Source: Roseivirga misakiensis (GTDB lineage Bacteria; Bacteroidota; Bacteroidia; Cytophagales; Cyclobacteriaceae). Taken from it: 64,000 bases of DNA. Position 1 is the stretch's first letter, and each line of letters starts with the position of its first letter. Positions 17,386 to 26,008 of this stretch are shown here, piece after piece. Below the pieces are notes generated by a model that made no database searches, was not told where the DNA came from, and saw only the letters and a list, made by a program, of their open reading frames with translations. The position numbers were made by a program, and so were the translations under genes. Where the stretch lies: the NCBI RefSeq assembly GCF_001747105.1, contig NZ_MDGQ01000003.1, forward strand, positions 248,001-312,000, in the 5' to 3' direction.

Positions 17386-18675
17386 ATGAGATACGAACAC
17401 ATCGGCAAAGCACTTTTTATCAAAAATAGAGAAAAGCTTAAGGCGAAAATGAAACCCAATTCTGTAGCGATCATTTGTTCGAATGACATTATGCCTACGA
17501 ACGCCGATGGCACAATGAGTTTTCGTCAGAATAGTAACCTCCTCTATTTTTCTGGCATTGACCAAGAAGAATCAATGCTTATTGTAGCGCCAGATTTTCC
17601 AAATCCTAAAATGCGAGAAGTGCTTTTTGTGCGAGAAACTAATGAGCTCATAGCGGTGTGGGAAGGCCATAAATATACCATGGAAGAGGCCACCGAAACC
17701 TCTGGTGTAGAAACTGTGATGTGGGTAGATAAATTCGAAAACACGCTGAACACGATACTGGCCGAAACAGATAATATTTACCTCTACAATAACGAACATA
17801 TCAGAAACGGATCTGAAGTTGAAACACGATCTGATCGCTTCAATAAATGGTGCCAAACGAAATATGGAAACTACAATTTCGAACGTCTCGCACCGATCGC
17901 TTACGACTTGCGAACTGTAAAAGAGGAGCGAGAAATAGCCTTAATGCAAACCGCTTGCGATCTAACAGATAGTGGTTTCAGGAGAATATTAGAGTTCGTA
18001 AAACCTGGGGTTTGGGAGTTTGAAGTAGAGGCTGAATATCTACACGAATTTGTTCGCCAAAGATCCAAGGGTTTTGCCTATACGCCAATTATCGCAGGTG
18101 GTGGAAACGCTTGCGTTTTACACTACATTGAAAACAAGGATCAACTAAAAGATGGCGATTTACTACTCATGGATGTAGGAGCAGAATACGCTAATTACAA
18201 TGCCGACATGACTAGAGTGATACCAGTTAATGGTAGATTCACAGACAGACAAAAGGCGGTATACAATGCTGTACTTCGAGTGAAAAATGCGGCAACCGCT
18301 CTTCTAACGCCTGGAAACAGTATACCTGACTACCACGAAGCGGTAGGAGAAATTATGTCTAAAGAATTGGTGGATTTGGGGTTAATTTCTTTGGAGGATA
18401 TTAAGAATGAGAACCCAGACTGGCCAGCTTACAAAAAGTACTTTATGCACGGCACCTCTCACCACATTGGTTTAGACGTACATGACGTAGCGAGTATTTA
18501 TACTGACTTTAAGCCTGGAATGGTTTTTACCGTAGAACCTGGCATCTATATTCCTGATGAGGGAATCGGGATTCGCCTAGAAGATGACATTGTCATTACG
18601 GAAGACGGTCATTTGAACCTAATGGCGAATATCCCGATTGAGGCGGAAGAAATTGAAGACATTATGAACGCTTAA
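17386..18675 (+). CDS. aminopeptidase P family protein (Xaa-Pro aminopeptidase)
   Basis: A 429-residue M24B peptidase that removes an N-terminal residue preceding proline. The N-terminal creatinase-like domain (about 1-165) is followed by the pita-bread catalytic domain. Metal ligands are visible: Asp in LLMDVGAEY and in NADMTRV, His in HGTSHHIGLDVHD, Glu in TVEPGIYIP and Glu in GIRLEDDIVIT. There is no signal peptide, so it is cytoplasmic. It heads a three-gene operon (GNAT gene one base later, then a RidA gene overlapping by 4 bases). An exported paralogue is at 42280-43755. Confidence 0.93.
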   Translation: MRYEHIGKALFIKNREKLKAKMKPNSVAIICSNDIMPTNADGTMSFRQNSNLLYFSGIDQEESMLIVAPDFPNPKMREVLFVRETNELIAVWEGHKYTMEEATETSGVETVMWVDKFENTLNTILAETDNIYLYNNEHIRNGSEVETRSDRFNKWCQTKYGNYNFERLAPIAYDLRTVKEEREIALMQTACDLTDSGFRRILEFVKPGVWEFEVEAEYLHEFVRQRSKGFAYTPIIAGGGNACVLHYIENKDQLKDGDLLLMDVGAEYANYNADMTRVIPVNGRFTDRQKAVYNAVLRVKNAATALLTPGNSIPDYHEAVGEIMSKELVDLGLISLEDIKNENPDWPAYKKYFMHGTSHHIGLDVHDVASIYTDFKPGMVFTVEPGIYIPDEGIGIRLEDDIVITEDGHLNLMANIPIEAEEIEDIMNA

Positions 18676-18676
18676 C

Positions 18677-19117
18677 ATGAGTTACGATATAGTCGAAGGA
18701 TCTATCCCTGAAGCCTTATCGGTTTTAAAAGCGTTACCTGAATTCGATGTATTAAAAACTACAGCGCACTACAGAGAAAAAATCGGCAATAAGGCGAGTC
18801 TTGTTTTACTCGCAAAAAAAGATGGTAACCTGATTGGTTGCAAAGTGGGTTACGATCGGTTTAGCGATGGATCTTTTTACAGTAGTCTTGGAGGCGTGAT
18901 ACCAGATTTCCGAAAACTAGGGATCGCACAAAAATTAGCAGACCGCCAAGAACAATGGGCAAGGGAGAAAGGTTATCAGTCCATTAAATTCAAAACCTTA
19001 AATCGTCATAAAAGCATGATCATCTTTGCGATAAAAAATGGATTTGAGATTTATGGTCTTAAACCCAAAGACGAACTAGGGAATTATAGAATTGAAATGA
19101 TAAAGAGTTTATTATGA
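18677..19117 (+). CDS. GNAT family N-acetyltransferase
   Basis: A 146-residue acetyl-CoA-dependent N-acetyltransferase. Motif A is visible as 'GGVIPDFRKLGIAQKLADRQEQWAREKG' in overall layout (R-x-x-G-x-A at about 81-86), and the C-terminal strand 'NGFEIYGL' matches motif B. The substrate is unknown. It begins one base after the aminopeptidase stop and overlaps the RidA gene by 4 bases (ATGA), so the three are translated together. Confidence 0.88.
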   Translation: MSYDIVEGSIPEALSVLKALPEFDVLKTTAHYREKIGNKASLVLLAKKDGNLIGCKVGYDRFSDGSFYSSLGGVIPDFRKLGIAQKLADRQEQWAREKGYQSIKFKTLNRHKSMIIFAIKNGFEIYGLKPKDELGNYRIEMIKSLL

Positions 19118-19527
19118 GCCAAGAGTTTAATAGTGAAAAAGCACCAGAACCTGTAGGGCTTTATCCGCATGCGAGAAAAGTTGGTGACCTTTTGTTTCTT
19201 TCTGGTGTAGGGCCACGTGAAAGAAATACAAAAAAGATTCCTGGCGTAACACTGGGTGAAAACGGAGAAATAGTTGCTTATGATATAGAGGAGCAGTGCC
19301 GATCGGTATTCAAAAACGTTCGACTCATTTTAGAAGCTTCTGGCAGTAGCTGGGATAAGCTGGTTGATGTAACGGTTTTCTTAACCAACATGAAAGACGA
19401 CTTTGCTACGTACAACAAGATTTACGCAGAGTATTTTGCTGACAACCAACCGTGCAGAACTACGGTAGAGATTAACTGCCTACCAACACCGATTGCCATT
19501 GAGTTAAAGTGTGTAGCGACACTCTAA
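19114..19527 (+). CDS. RidA family protein (2-aminomuconate deaminase-like)
   Basis: A 137-residue YjgF/YER057c/UK114 fold protein that hydrolyses reactive enamine/imine intermediates. The GPRERNTKKIPG segment and the late 'CRTTVEINCLP' (catalytic Arg with following strand) resemble the 2-aminomuconate deaminase branch (kynurenine/aromatic degradation), but general RidA activity is the safer call. No other genes of that pathway are nearby. It is the third gene of the aminopeptidase P operon and starts within the GNAT stop codon. Confidence 0.9.
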   Translation: MSQEFNSEKAPEPVGLYPHARKVGDLLFLSGVGPRERNTKKIPGVTLGENGEIVAYDIEEQCRSVFKNVRLILEASGSSWDKLVDVTVFLTNMKDDFATYNKIYAEYFADNQPCRTTVEINCLPTPIAIELKCVATL

Positions 19528-19594
19528 CGCCATTCCTATCCATTTTGGTTATATTGATGCTTTCGTTTTAAAAACGTATGGCCTCAAGACTTAC

Positions 19595-19625
19595 TTTAAA
19601 AAGGCTTTCAGCCTTGATAGTTTTG
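19595..19625 (+). promoter_or_regulatory. promoter of the membrane hydrolase gene
   Basis: A TTTA (19595-19598) and TAGTTTTG (19618-19625) are separated by 19 bp and match the Bacteroidota -33/-7 consensus (TTTG, TAnnTTTG). The ATG of the gene is 25 bases further on. Confidence 0.55.
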
Positions 19626-19650
19626 TGTAGTCAGTATCAACCGAAACACT

Positions 19651-22074
19651 ATGATCAAATTTTTTAAACGCATCTGGAAGGCAATCGCCAATTTTTTCAA
19701 AAAGTTAAAACCTGGAGAAGTCGCTTGGAAAGGCGCGAACAAAGCGATAGCGACCACCGCCGCCATCATTTGGATTCTCGGCTCGGCTATGATGTTCGTC
19801 ATTCAGCCTTCTACCTATTTTGGAATTGTCATGGTGGTCTTGGGCTTGATCATAGCATTTTTAATGGGTTTATCTGGCATTCTCGCTAGACTCCTCATTA
19901 AGTCAATGAATAAAGGCCTATTCTGGGTAATCCCCGGCGTTTTCTTTTTAATGTCATTTGTTTTTGGTGCAGGAAGTCTGAGCTGGAAATTTCCAGTTTT
20001 TGTAATTGTGTTTGCCGGAGCTTTAGGCGCTGGCCTTTTCACCCTGACGAAGCCTTCGAGAAGTAACAATACCTTATTACAAAAAATTGTCGCCATAGGC
20101 GGAAGTCTGGTTGGCATTGCTGGATTGGTTTGGGGTCTAATATGGTTAATGGACACTGGTTTCAAACCTGAGGTAGAACACATCAACGCCGCCCAAAAAT
20201 CAGATTACAAACCCGCACATATACAATTAGCCAATCCTAACGAACCTGGCGATTATGATGTGGAATATTTGACCTACGGGAGTGGAAAAGATAAACATAG
20301 AGACGAATTCGGAAAAGATGTCGCTATTGTCACAGACTCGATCGACGGCTCTAGGCTATTGGGAAATTGGAAAGGAACCACTGGAAAACTCCGCACATGG
20401 TATTGGGGATTTGATGACGAAGCACTGCCTATTAATGGACGGGTTTGGTATCCAAAAGGCGATGGCCCATTCCCGATTGCCCTGATCGTTCACGGAAACC
20501 ATAGCATGTTTGACTATTCCGATGGCGGCTATGAATACCTCGGTAAGCTTTTGGCCAGCCAAGGAATAATTACGGTTAGTGTAGATGAAAACTTTATTAA
20601 TAGCGGCTGGACGGATTTTATCGGGAGTGGTTTAAGCCAAGAAAATGATGCCCGAGGATGGCTTTTATTAGAGCATTTAAGATATTGGAGAAAATGGAAC
20701 CAAACTGATGGTGGGATTTTCAATGCTAAAGTAGACTTTGAAAATGTGGCAGTCATGGGTCACTCACGCGGTGGTGAAGCCGCCGCAGTAGCTGGCTTTT
20801 TTAACAGATTGACCTATTACCCTGATAATGCGAAGCAAAAATTCGACTTTAACTTCAATATCAAAGCTGTAGTGGCCATTGCACCAGTTGATGGACAATA
20901 CAGACCTGCCAACATTCCTACTCCTTTAGAAAATGTGAATTACTTGGTAATCCATGGTTCAAATGATGGCGATGTTCAATCATTTGCTGGACTGAGACAG
21001 TATGAACGCGTGGAGTTCACTGATTCTTCAGACTACTTCAAATCGGCGGTTTATGTATATGGCGCCAATCATGGTCAATTCAATACCTCTTGGGGAAACC
21101 GCGATTCGGGCTTCCCATTTGGGTCACTGCTAAATGTAGATGCCTTAATGCCAATGGAAGATCAGTTGACCATAGGCAAAACTTACATCAGTGCCTTCTT
21201 ACAAACTACGCTTCAAGGCAAAAAAGGCTATCAGCCTTTATTCAAAGACTATCGCGCAGGAGAAGACTGGCTCCCAGAAACTATTTACTTAAACCAATAT
21301 CAGGCGTCTGACTGGAAAGTGGTGGTTGACTTTGAAGAGGATTTGAACCTACTAACCACTTCTTCAGGAGGAACTATTGAAACTGAGAACCTAACCGTTT
21401 GGAAGGAAAAAATAGTCGGTATGAAATGGGGAAATCGAGGCACAAGAGCAGCTTATATCGGTTGGGATAGTCTGGCCTATGAAGCTGATACCGCTAGATA
21501 TAGAATCAATTTTGCCGAAGATATAGCAGCAAATGTTATGACTTTCGAGCTTTCGGAAGCTAAAGGAAGTACCTACCCTGACAAGAGTAGGGACAAAAAG
21601 AAAAAGGAAGCTGAAGAGAAAGCAAAAGAAGAAAGCGAAGCCGATAACAACACTAATTCTGACGAAGTGGAAAGCGAAGAGGAAGAAAGTGATAAAAACC
21701 AGAACAACGAAAGTGAGGGAGATAACGAAGATGATAAGGACGAAAAAGATGAAGAAGACGAGGAGGAGAAAAAGAAGGCACCCGAACCGATTGATTTTTC
21801 TATCACATTCACCGATAATCAAGGCCAACAATCAACTATCAAATTGAGTGATTATAGCTACCTCCAACGACAGCTATCCGTTGATGTGCTAAAGAACACG
21901 GAACTTCAGAGTACTGGAAGGTCCGAAGCTGTTTACAATACTTTCTTTGTGGATTTGGCTAAACTAAAGGAGGTCAATCCAGCTTTCGATTCTTCGGCTA
22001 TTAAGGCAGTGGAGTTTGTTTTTGATCAAATCAAAAAAGGAGTCATAATTCTAGACAAAGTAGCCGTTCACTAG
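19651..22074 (+). CDS. membrane-anchored alpha/beta hydrolase with acidic insert
   Basis: An 807-residue protein. A basic, amphipathic N-terminus is followed by four to five membrane segments (about 30-170). Then comes an alpha/beta hydrolase domain (about 250-540) with the oxyanion strand ALIVHGNHSMF, nucleophile elbow GHSRGGE (Ser near residue 373), an acidic residue in VIHGSNDGD and His in YGANHGQFN. The C-terminal part looks like a galactose-binding-like beta domain but is interrupted by about 60 residues of almost pure Lys/Glu/Asp/Asn/Ser (about 645-710). The substrate is unknown; the family contains esterases and lipases. Confidence 0.75.
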   Translation: MIKFFKRIWKAIANFFKKLKPGEVAWKGANKAIATTAAIIWILGSAMMFVIQPSTYFGIVMVVLGLIIAFLMGLSGILARLLIKSMNKGLFWVIPGVFFLMSFVFGAGSLSWKFPVFVIVFAGALGAGLFTLTKPSRSNNTLLQKIVAIGGSLVGIAGLVWGLIWLMDTGFKPEVEHINAAQKSDYKPAHIQLANPNEPGDYDVEYLTYGSGKDKHRDEFGKDVAIVTDSIDGSRLLGNWKGTTGKLRTWYWGFDDEALPINGRVWYPKGDGPFPIALIVHGNHSMFDYSDGGYEYLGKLLASQGIITVSVDENFINSGWTDFIGSGLSQENDARGWLLLEHLRYWRKWNQTDGGIFNAKVDFENVAVMGHSRGGEAAAVAGFFNRLTYYPDNAKQKFDFNFNIKAVVAIAPVDGQYRPANIPTPLENVNYLVIHGSNDGDVQSFAGLRQYERVEFTDSSDYFKSAVYVYGANHGQFNTSWGNRDSGFPFGSLLNVDALMPMEDQLTIGKTYISAFLQTTLQGKKGYQPLFKDYRAGEDWLPETIYLNQYQASDWKVVVDFEEDLNLLTTSSGGTIETENLTVWKEKIVGMKWGNRGTRAAYIGWDSLAYEADTARYRINFAEDIAANVMTFELSEAKGSTYPDKSRDKKKKEAEEKAKEESEADNNTNSDEVESEEEESDKNQNNESEGDNEDDKDEKDEEDEEEKKKAPEPIDFSITFTDNQGQQSTIKLSDYSYLQRQLSVDVLKNTELQSTGRSEAVYNTFFVDLAKLKEVNPAFDSSAIKAVEFVFDQIKKGVIILDKVAVH

Positions 22075-22237
22075 CCAAAAACGTCCATTTTCTAAAACAA
22101 AAATCCCATAATGGGAATATCAAAAGAGTTCTAAATCTCAGAAAACGGCCATTATTGACCATTTAGTAGGGTAAATCATGTTTTAAACGTACTGGTATGT
22201 GAATTGTAAATGGTATCGCATACCAAACGATTTAAAA

Positions 22238-22789
22238 ATGACTGCTTTAACCCAAAGACTACAAAAAAGAGTATTCAAACCCATGACTAACTTGGGTAGT
22301 GGTGTACTCTTAAAAGTTTTAAGTCCTTTTGCTGAAGGCGATTTCATAGAAATCGACGATGAACTAGGATCGGTTAAAAAGAGTGGTTGGACGTTTACCA
22401 CAATCGAAAAAATTGGTGGCGGAGAGTTAAAGCTTCAAAATGCTGTTTTCTTCAAAAAGCAGATAAAGAATTTAACTGATAAAAACATTACTTGCTTAGA
22501 ATTGACCATTGGTATAGGTTATGAAAGCAATATGAAAAAAGCCAAAGAAGAAATTCTATCCTTCTTTGCGCAACACGAACAATTATTGGATTTACCTAAA
22601 CCCAAAATTCACGTTTCTAAAATCAATGCTGATTTTGTTGAGCTTACCATTAAACCTTGGTGTGCTCAGGTCGACTTCCTTTCACTTGACTTGACTTTAC
22701 AATCTGATTTAATGCAACACTTGGTTTCAAAGAACTTTGTTGTCGAGACACAAGAATCTACTTACAAGAACACAAAAATGTTGGCTTAA
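22238..22789 (+). CDS. truncated-type mechanosensitive channel MscS-like protein
   Basis: A 183-residue protein (ATG at 22238; a GTG at 22199 would add 13 residues). It matches MscS from the pore-lining helix onward: the segment NLGSGVLLKVLSPFAEGDFIEI corresponds to TM3b plus the start of the beta domain (PFxxGDxI), followed by a partial beta barrel (GSVKKSGWTFTTI), then the mixed alpha/beta C-terminal domain. The first transmembrane helices are missing and there is no room upstream for them in frame. It may be an orphan soluble fragment, a partner of a full MscS, or a decayed gene. Confidence 0.65.
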   Translation: MTALTQRLQKRVFKPMTNLGSGVLLKVLSPFAEGDFIEIDDELGSVKKSGWTFTTIEKIGGGELKLQNAVFFKKQIKNLTDKNITCLELTIGIGYESNMKKAKEEILSFFAQHEQLLDLPKPKIHVSKINADFVELTIKPWCAQVDFLSLDLTLQSDLMQHLVSKNFVVETQESTYKNTKMLA

Positions 22790-22801
22790 AACCCCGCATC
22801 T

Positions 22802-22832
22802 TTTTCCTTGTTTGGTCTATAGAATATATTTG
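22802..22832 (+). promoter_or_regulatory. promoter of rmuC
   Basis: TTTT (22802-22805) and TATATTTG (22825-22832) with 19 bp between them fit the Bacteroidota promoter consensus. The ATG at 22849 lies 17 bases downstream. Confidence 0.5.
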
Positions 22833-22848
22833 TTGAAACGAATTGTCT

Positions 22849-24156
22849 ATGGATTTCATTTGGCTTGCATGCGGTATAGTGCTCGGTACCATCATCGGTT
22901 GGTTATTCACGCAACTTCGTCGTAAAGGATCGGGTTCGGATGAATTATTGGGCAGGCTCCAATTAGCTGAAGAACGTTTTAAAACTACCAATACCAATCT
23001 TACCGAGGTAAAATCAGAGCTTTTATCTGAAAGAGAAAAAAATCAAGACCAAAGTAATGAGTTGACGAGGGTAAACACCGAGTTTAAAAATCTAGAGTTA
23101 AAACTTCACGAACAGCAATATGAGATCGGTAGGCTAAACGAAAAATTCGCCATCGAATTTAAAAACTTAGCAAACGAGATTTTTGAGGAGAAGAGCAAGA
23201 AATTTACGGCTCAAAACAAAGTCAACCTTCAGGATATTTTAAGCCCCCTAAAAGAGAAAATCGGTGAGTTTCAAAAACGAGTTGAAGAAACCAATAAGGA
23301 CGGCGCTGAAAGAAACACCAAGCTATCGGAGCAGATTAAATACTTAAGTGAACTCAATAAGCGAATCACAAAAGAAGCTGAACAGTTGACTAAAGCGCTG
23401 AAAGGTGATGCCAAAACACAAGGCAATTGGGGTGAAGTAATCTTAGAACGCATTTTAGAAAAATCAGGGTTAGAAAAAGGTAGAGAATATGAAACTCAGA
23501 CTGCTAAGATTGGTGAAGATGGAAAAAGATATCAACCTGATGTGGTCGTTTCATTGCCAGAAGAAAGGCATATAATTATTGATGCAAAAGTATCCCTAAC
23601 AGCATATGAACGATTTACTAGTGCCAGTGATGAGGAAGAAAGGGCAATTCAATTAAAACTTCACATAGGATCAATCAAATCACACATTAAGGGTTTAAGC
23701 GATAAGAAATATCAAAATTTATATGGACTAGACGGTCTGGACTTTGTATTTCTCTTTATTCCGATTGAGCCTGCTTTCATGATTGCTGTACAAGAAGACC
23801 CAGATTTGTTTAATGAGGCTTACGCTCAAAATATCGTCATTATTAGCCCGACAACACTCATGGCAACGCTCAGAACGATCTCTTCCATTTGGAAGCAAGA
23901 GTATCAAAGCAAAAATGCTATTGAAATTGCAAGGCAGAGCGGAGCACTCTACGATAAATTTGTTGGTTTTACAGAAGACCTGAGGAAAATCGGCGACAAT
24001 TTGACTACTACACAGAAGAATTATGCTGCTGCGCTAAACAAATTGACTGATGGCCAAGACAACCTGATTCGCAAGACTGAAAAAATCAAAAAGTTGGGTG
24101 CAAAAACAAGTAAACATTTACACCCCTCGTTGCTTAACAAAGGTATAGAAGAATAA
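22849..24156 (+). CDS. rmuC: DNA recombination protein RmuC
   Basis: A 435-residue protein. An N-terminal membrane anchor (FIWLACGIVLGTIIGWLF) is followed by a long coiled coil (about 45-165), then the RmuC nuclease-like domain with QGNWGEVILERILEKSGL and YQPDVVVSLPEERHIIIDAKVS (the D-x-K-like active-site region). The family limits inversions at short inverted repeats in E. coli. I prefer the ATG at 22849 over the TTG at 22843. A GroES-like gene follows after one base, so they form an operon. Confidence 0.9.
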   Translation: MDFIWLACGIVLGTIIGWLFTQLRRKGSGSDELLGRLQLAEERFKTTNTNLTEVKSELLSEREKNQDQSNELTRVNTEFKNLELKLHEQQYEIGRLNEKFAIEFKNLANEIFEEKSKKFTAQNKVNLQDILSPLKEKIGEFQKRVEETNKDGAERNTKLSEQIKYLSELNKRITKEAEQLTKALKGDAKTQGNWGEVILERILEKSGLEKGREYETQTAKIGEDGKRYQPDVVVSLPEERHIIIDAKVSLTAYERFTSASDEEERAIQLKLHIGSIKSHIKGLSDKKYQNLYGLDGLDFVFLFIPIEPAFMIAVQEDPDLFNEAYAQNIVIISPTTLMATLRTISSIWKQEYQSKNAIEIARQSGALYDKFVGFTEDLRKIGDNLTTTQKNYAAALNKLTDGQDNLIRKTEKIKKLGAKTSKHLHPSLLNKGIEE

Positions 24157-24157
24157 T

Positions 24158-24532
24158 ATGGAATTAACTGCTGACAACAGACTCAAAAAACTCATTGTAG
24201 TTGGAGATAGGTTATTAATTAGACCAAAAAAGAATGCCGAAAAGACGGAAAGTGGTCTTTATTTACCGCCAGGTGTTCAAGAAAGAGAAAAAGTTCAGAC
24301 GGGTTATGTATTGAAAGTTGGGCCAGGATACCCCATCCCGTTGCCTACAGACGAGGATGAACATTGGAAAAATAATGATGAAAAGGTGAAATATGTGCCA
24401 TTACAGGCCGAAGAAGGAGATTTAGCTATTTTTCTTCAAAAGAGTGCCGTGGAGATTATTTACCAAGGAGAAAAATTATTCATCGTTCCTCAGGCATCCG
24501 TTTTAATGCTGGAGCGCGAACAAGATCTGTGA
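24158..24532 (+). CDS. GroES-family co-chaperone-like protein
   Basis: A 124-residue protein with the GroES/Cpn10 fold signature: VVGDRLLIRPKKN at the start and a mobile-loop-like segment TESGLYLPPGVQEREKVQTGYVLKVGPG. It differs from canonical GroES in an insertion (IPLPTDEDEHWKNNDEKVKY) where the roof loop would be. There is no groEL next to it, so it is a paralogue, perhaps with a different partner. It sits one base after rmuC. Confidence 0.85.
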   Translation: MELTADNRLKKLIVVGDRLLIRPKKNAEKTESGLYLPPGVQEREKVQTGYVLKVGPGYPIPLPTDEDEHWKNNDEKVKYVPLQAEEGDLAIFLQKSAVEIIYQGEKLFIVPQASVLMLEREQDL

Positions 24533-24536
24533 ATGG

Positions 24537-24568
24537 TTTCCGTTAAGAGTGAATATTGATTAATTTTG
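24537..24568 (+). promoter_or_regulatory. promoter of the desaturase gene
   Basis: TTTC (24537-24540) and TAATTTTG (24561-24568), 20 bp apart, match the Bacteroidota promoter consensus. The leader to the ATG at 24710 is then about 130 bases long. That leader contains no recognised riboswitch. Confidence 0.5.
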
Positions 24569-24709
24569 CAACATTAAACACTGGCGAAGGGTCTAATAGA
24601 CTGAAGTGTCTAACAAAAACCGATAGCTTTTTTAAAAGATATTGGGCTTAAGCTAAACCATTTTAATAAACGAAGTATTTCATTCATCAAGAACAGGTCA
24701 ATCTAGCAT

Positions 24710-25807
24710 ATGAATTACAAAGCCATAAAATTCTCCCGTACAAACCAAGCGGAATTCATTAGTGATCTCCGAAAGCGAGTAAAAACGTATTTCGACTCCA
24801 ACGAAATCTCTGTTTACGGGAATGCAACAATGGTGACCAAAACTGTTGCGATGTTTTTAATGTATTTCGGCCCTTACGTACTTATGCTAACTGGGGTGAT
24901 TACGCAGCCTTGGCTAATTTTACTCATGTGGGTGATTATGGGCTTCGGTATGTCTGGAATTGGTCTTTCGATCATGCACGACGCTAATCACGGTTCTTAT
25001 TCTAAGAACAAAAAAGTAAATAAGATTTTGAGTTATGTGATGAACCTCATTGGAGCGAGTTCATTTAACTGGAAAATTCAACATAACGTCTTACATCACT
25101 CCTACACTAACATTGAGGGTGTAGACGAAGATATTGACCCAGGAATTTTAATGAGGTTATCCCCTCACGCTAAGCATTATAGACTTCACAAGTTTCAACA
25201 TATCTATGGCTGGTTTTTTTATGCCATCATGACATTTCTTTGGCTTACGTCTAAAGATTTTGTTCAATTGAACAGGTATAAGAAAATGGGCCTTATAAAA
25301 GGGCAAAAGAGAACTTATAGAAGCGTTCTTATTGAAACCATATTTTCAAAGGTTGCCTATTATGCCTATGCGCTCGTATTACCTTTGATCTTCATTCAAG
25401 CTCCTTGGTGGTTGATCGTTGTTGGCTTCTTGTTAATGCATATCATCACTGGACTTTGGATTGCGCTAATTTTCCAACCAGCACACGTAATGCCGCATTC
25501 AGATTACCCTATTCCAGATAATATTGGGAATATGGAGAATAACTGGGCAGTTCACCAATTATTTACAACCACTAATTTCTCGCCTAAGAGTAAATTATTC
25601 TTTTGGTACGTTGGTGGATTAAATTATCAAATCGAACATCATTTATTTCCAAATATTTGTCATGTTCACTATAAGCGTATTTCGAAAATTGTGAGAGAAA
25701 CAGCCAAAGAATATGGCTTACCTTATAATCTAGAACCTACTTTTGTTTCTGCCATTGCCAGTCATGCGCGTATGCTGAAATCTTTAGGTCAAATAAAGAC
25801 TGTTTAA
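24710..25807 (+). CDS. acyl-CoA/fatty acid desaturase (front-end type)
   Basis: A 365-residue integral-membrane di-iron enzyme that introduces a double bond into an acyl chain. All three histidine boxes are present: HDANH (90-94), HNVLHH (125-130) and QIEHH (307-311, with Gln first as in front-end desaturases). Two pairs of membrane helices lie around 45-85 and 215-260. Linoleoyl-CoA-desaturase-like proteins of Bacteroidota look like this. The cytochrome b5 domain of eukaryotic forms is absent. The long leader suggests regulated expression, perhaps by temperature (inference). Confidence 0.92.
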   Translation: MNYKAIKFSRTNQAEFISDLRKRVKTYFDSNEISVYGNATMVTKTVAMFLMYFGPYVLMLTGVITQPWLILLMWVIMGFGMSGIGLSIMHDANHGSYSKNKKVNKILSYVMNLIGASSFNWKIQHNVLHHSYTNIEGVDEDIDPGILMRLSPHAKHYRLHKFQHIYGWFFYAIMTFLWLTSKDFVQLNRYKKMGLIKGQKRTYRSVLIETIFSKVAYYAYALVLPLIFIQAPWWLIVVGFLLMHIITGLWIALIFQPAHVMPHSDYPIPDNIGNMENNWAVHQLFTTTNFSPKSKLFFWYVGGLNYQIEHHLFPNICHVHYKRISKIVRETAKEYGLPYNLEPTFVSAIASHARMLKSLGQIKTV

Positions 25808-25824
25808 ACACAAATTTGAACTAA

Positions 25825-25860
25825 CAAAAGCCACAAATGGGAATCCATTTGTGGCTTTTG
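25825..25860 (+). terminator. 16-bp hairpin terminator after the desaturase gene
   Basis: Arms at 25825-25840 and 25845-25860 form a perfect 16-bp stem with a 4-base loop, starting 17 bases after the stop. The descending arm ends in GGCTTTTG. Confidence 0.85.
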
Positions 25861-26008
25861 CATTTATAGACGGTTATCTAAGTTTAATAGACCCAACAAG
25901 CACCCTACTCGGCTTAGCTATTCAGTATTATTGTCTTTTCTATAACAGAAGAACCATATTTATCCAGACTTGATGAACTTTATGGATTGTGTTTCCATTA
26001 AGTAGAAC

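Noticed and set aside
21391-21831. Minus-strand frames rich in Phe/Ser opposite the acidic insert of the membrane hydrolase
   Set aside because: The composition mirrors the Glu/Lys codons on the other strand; no start context or motif.
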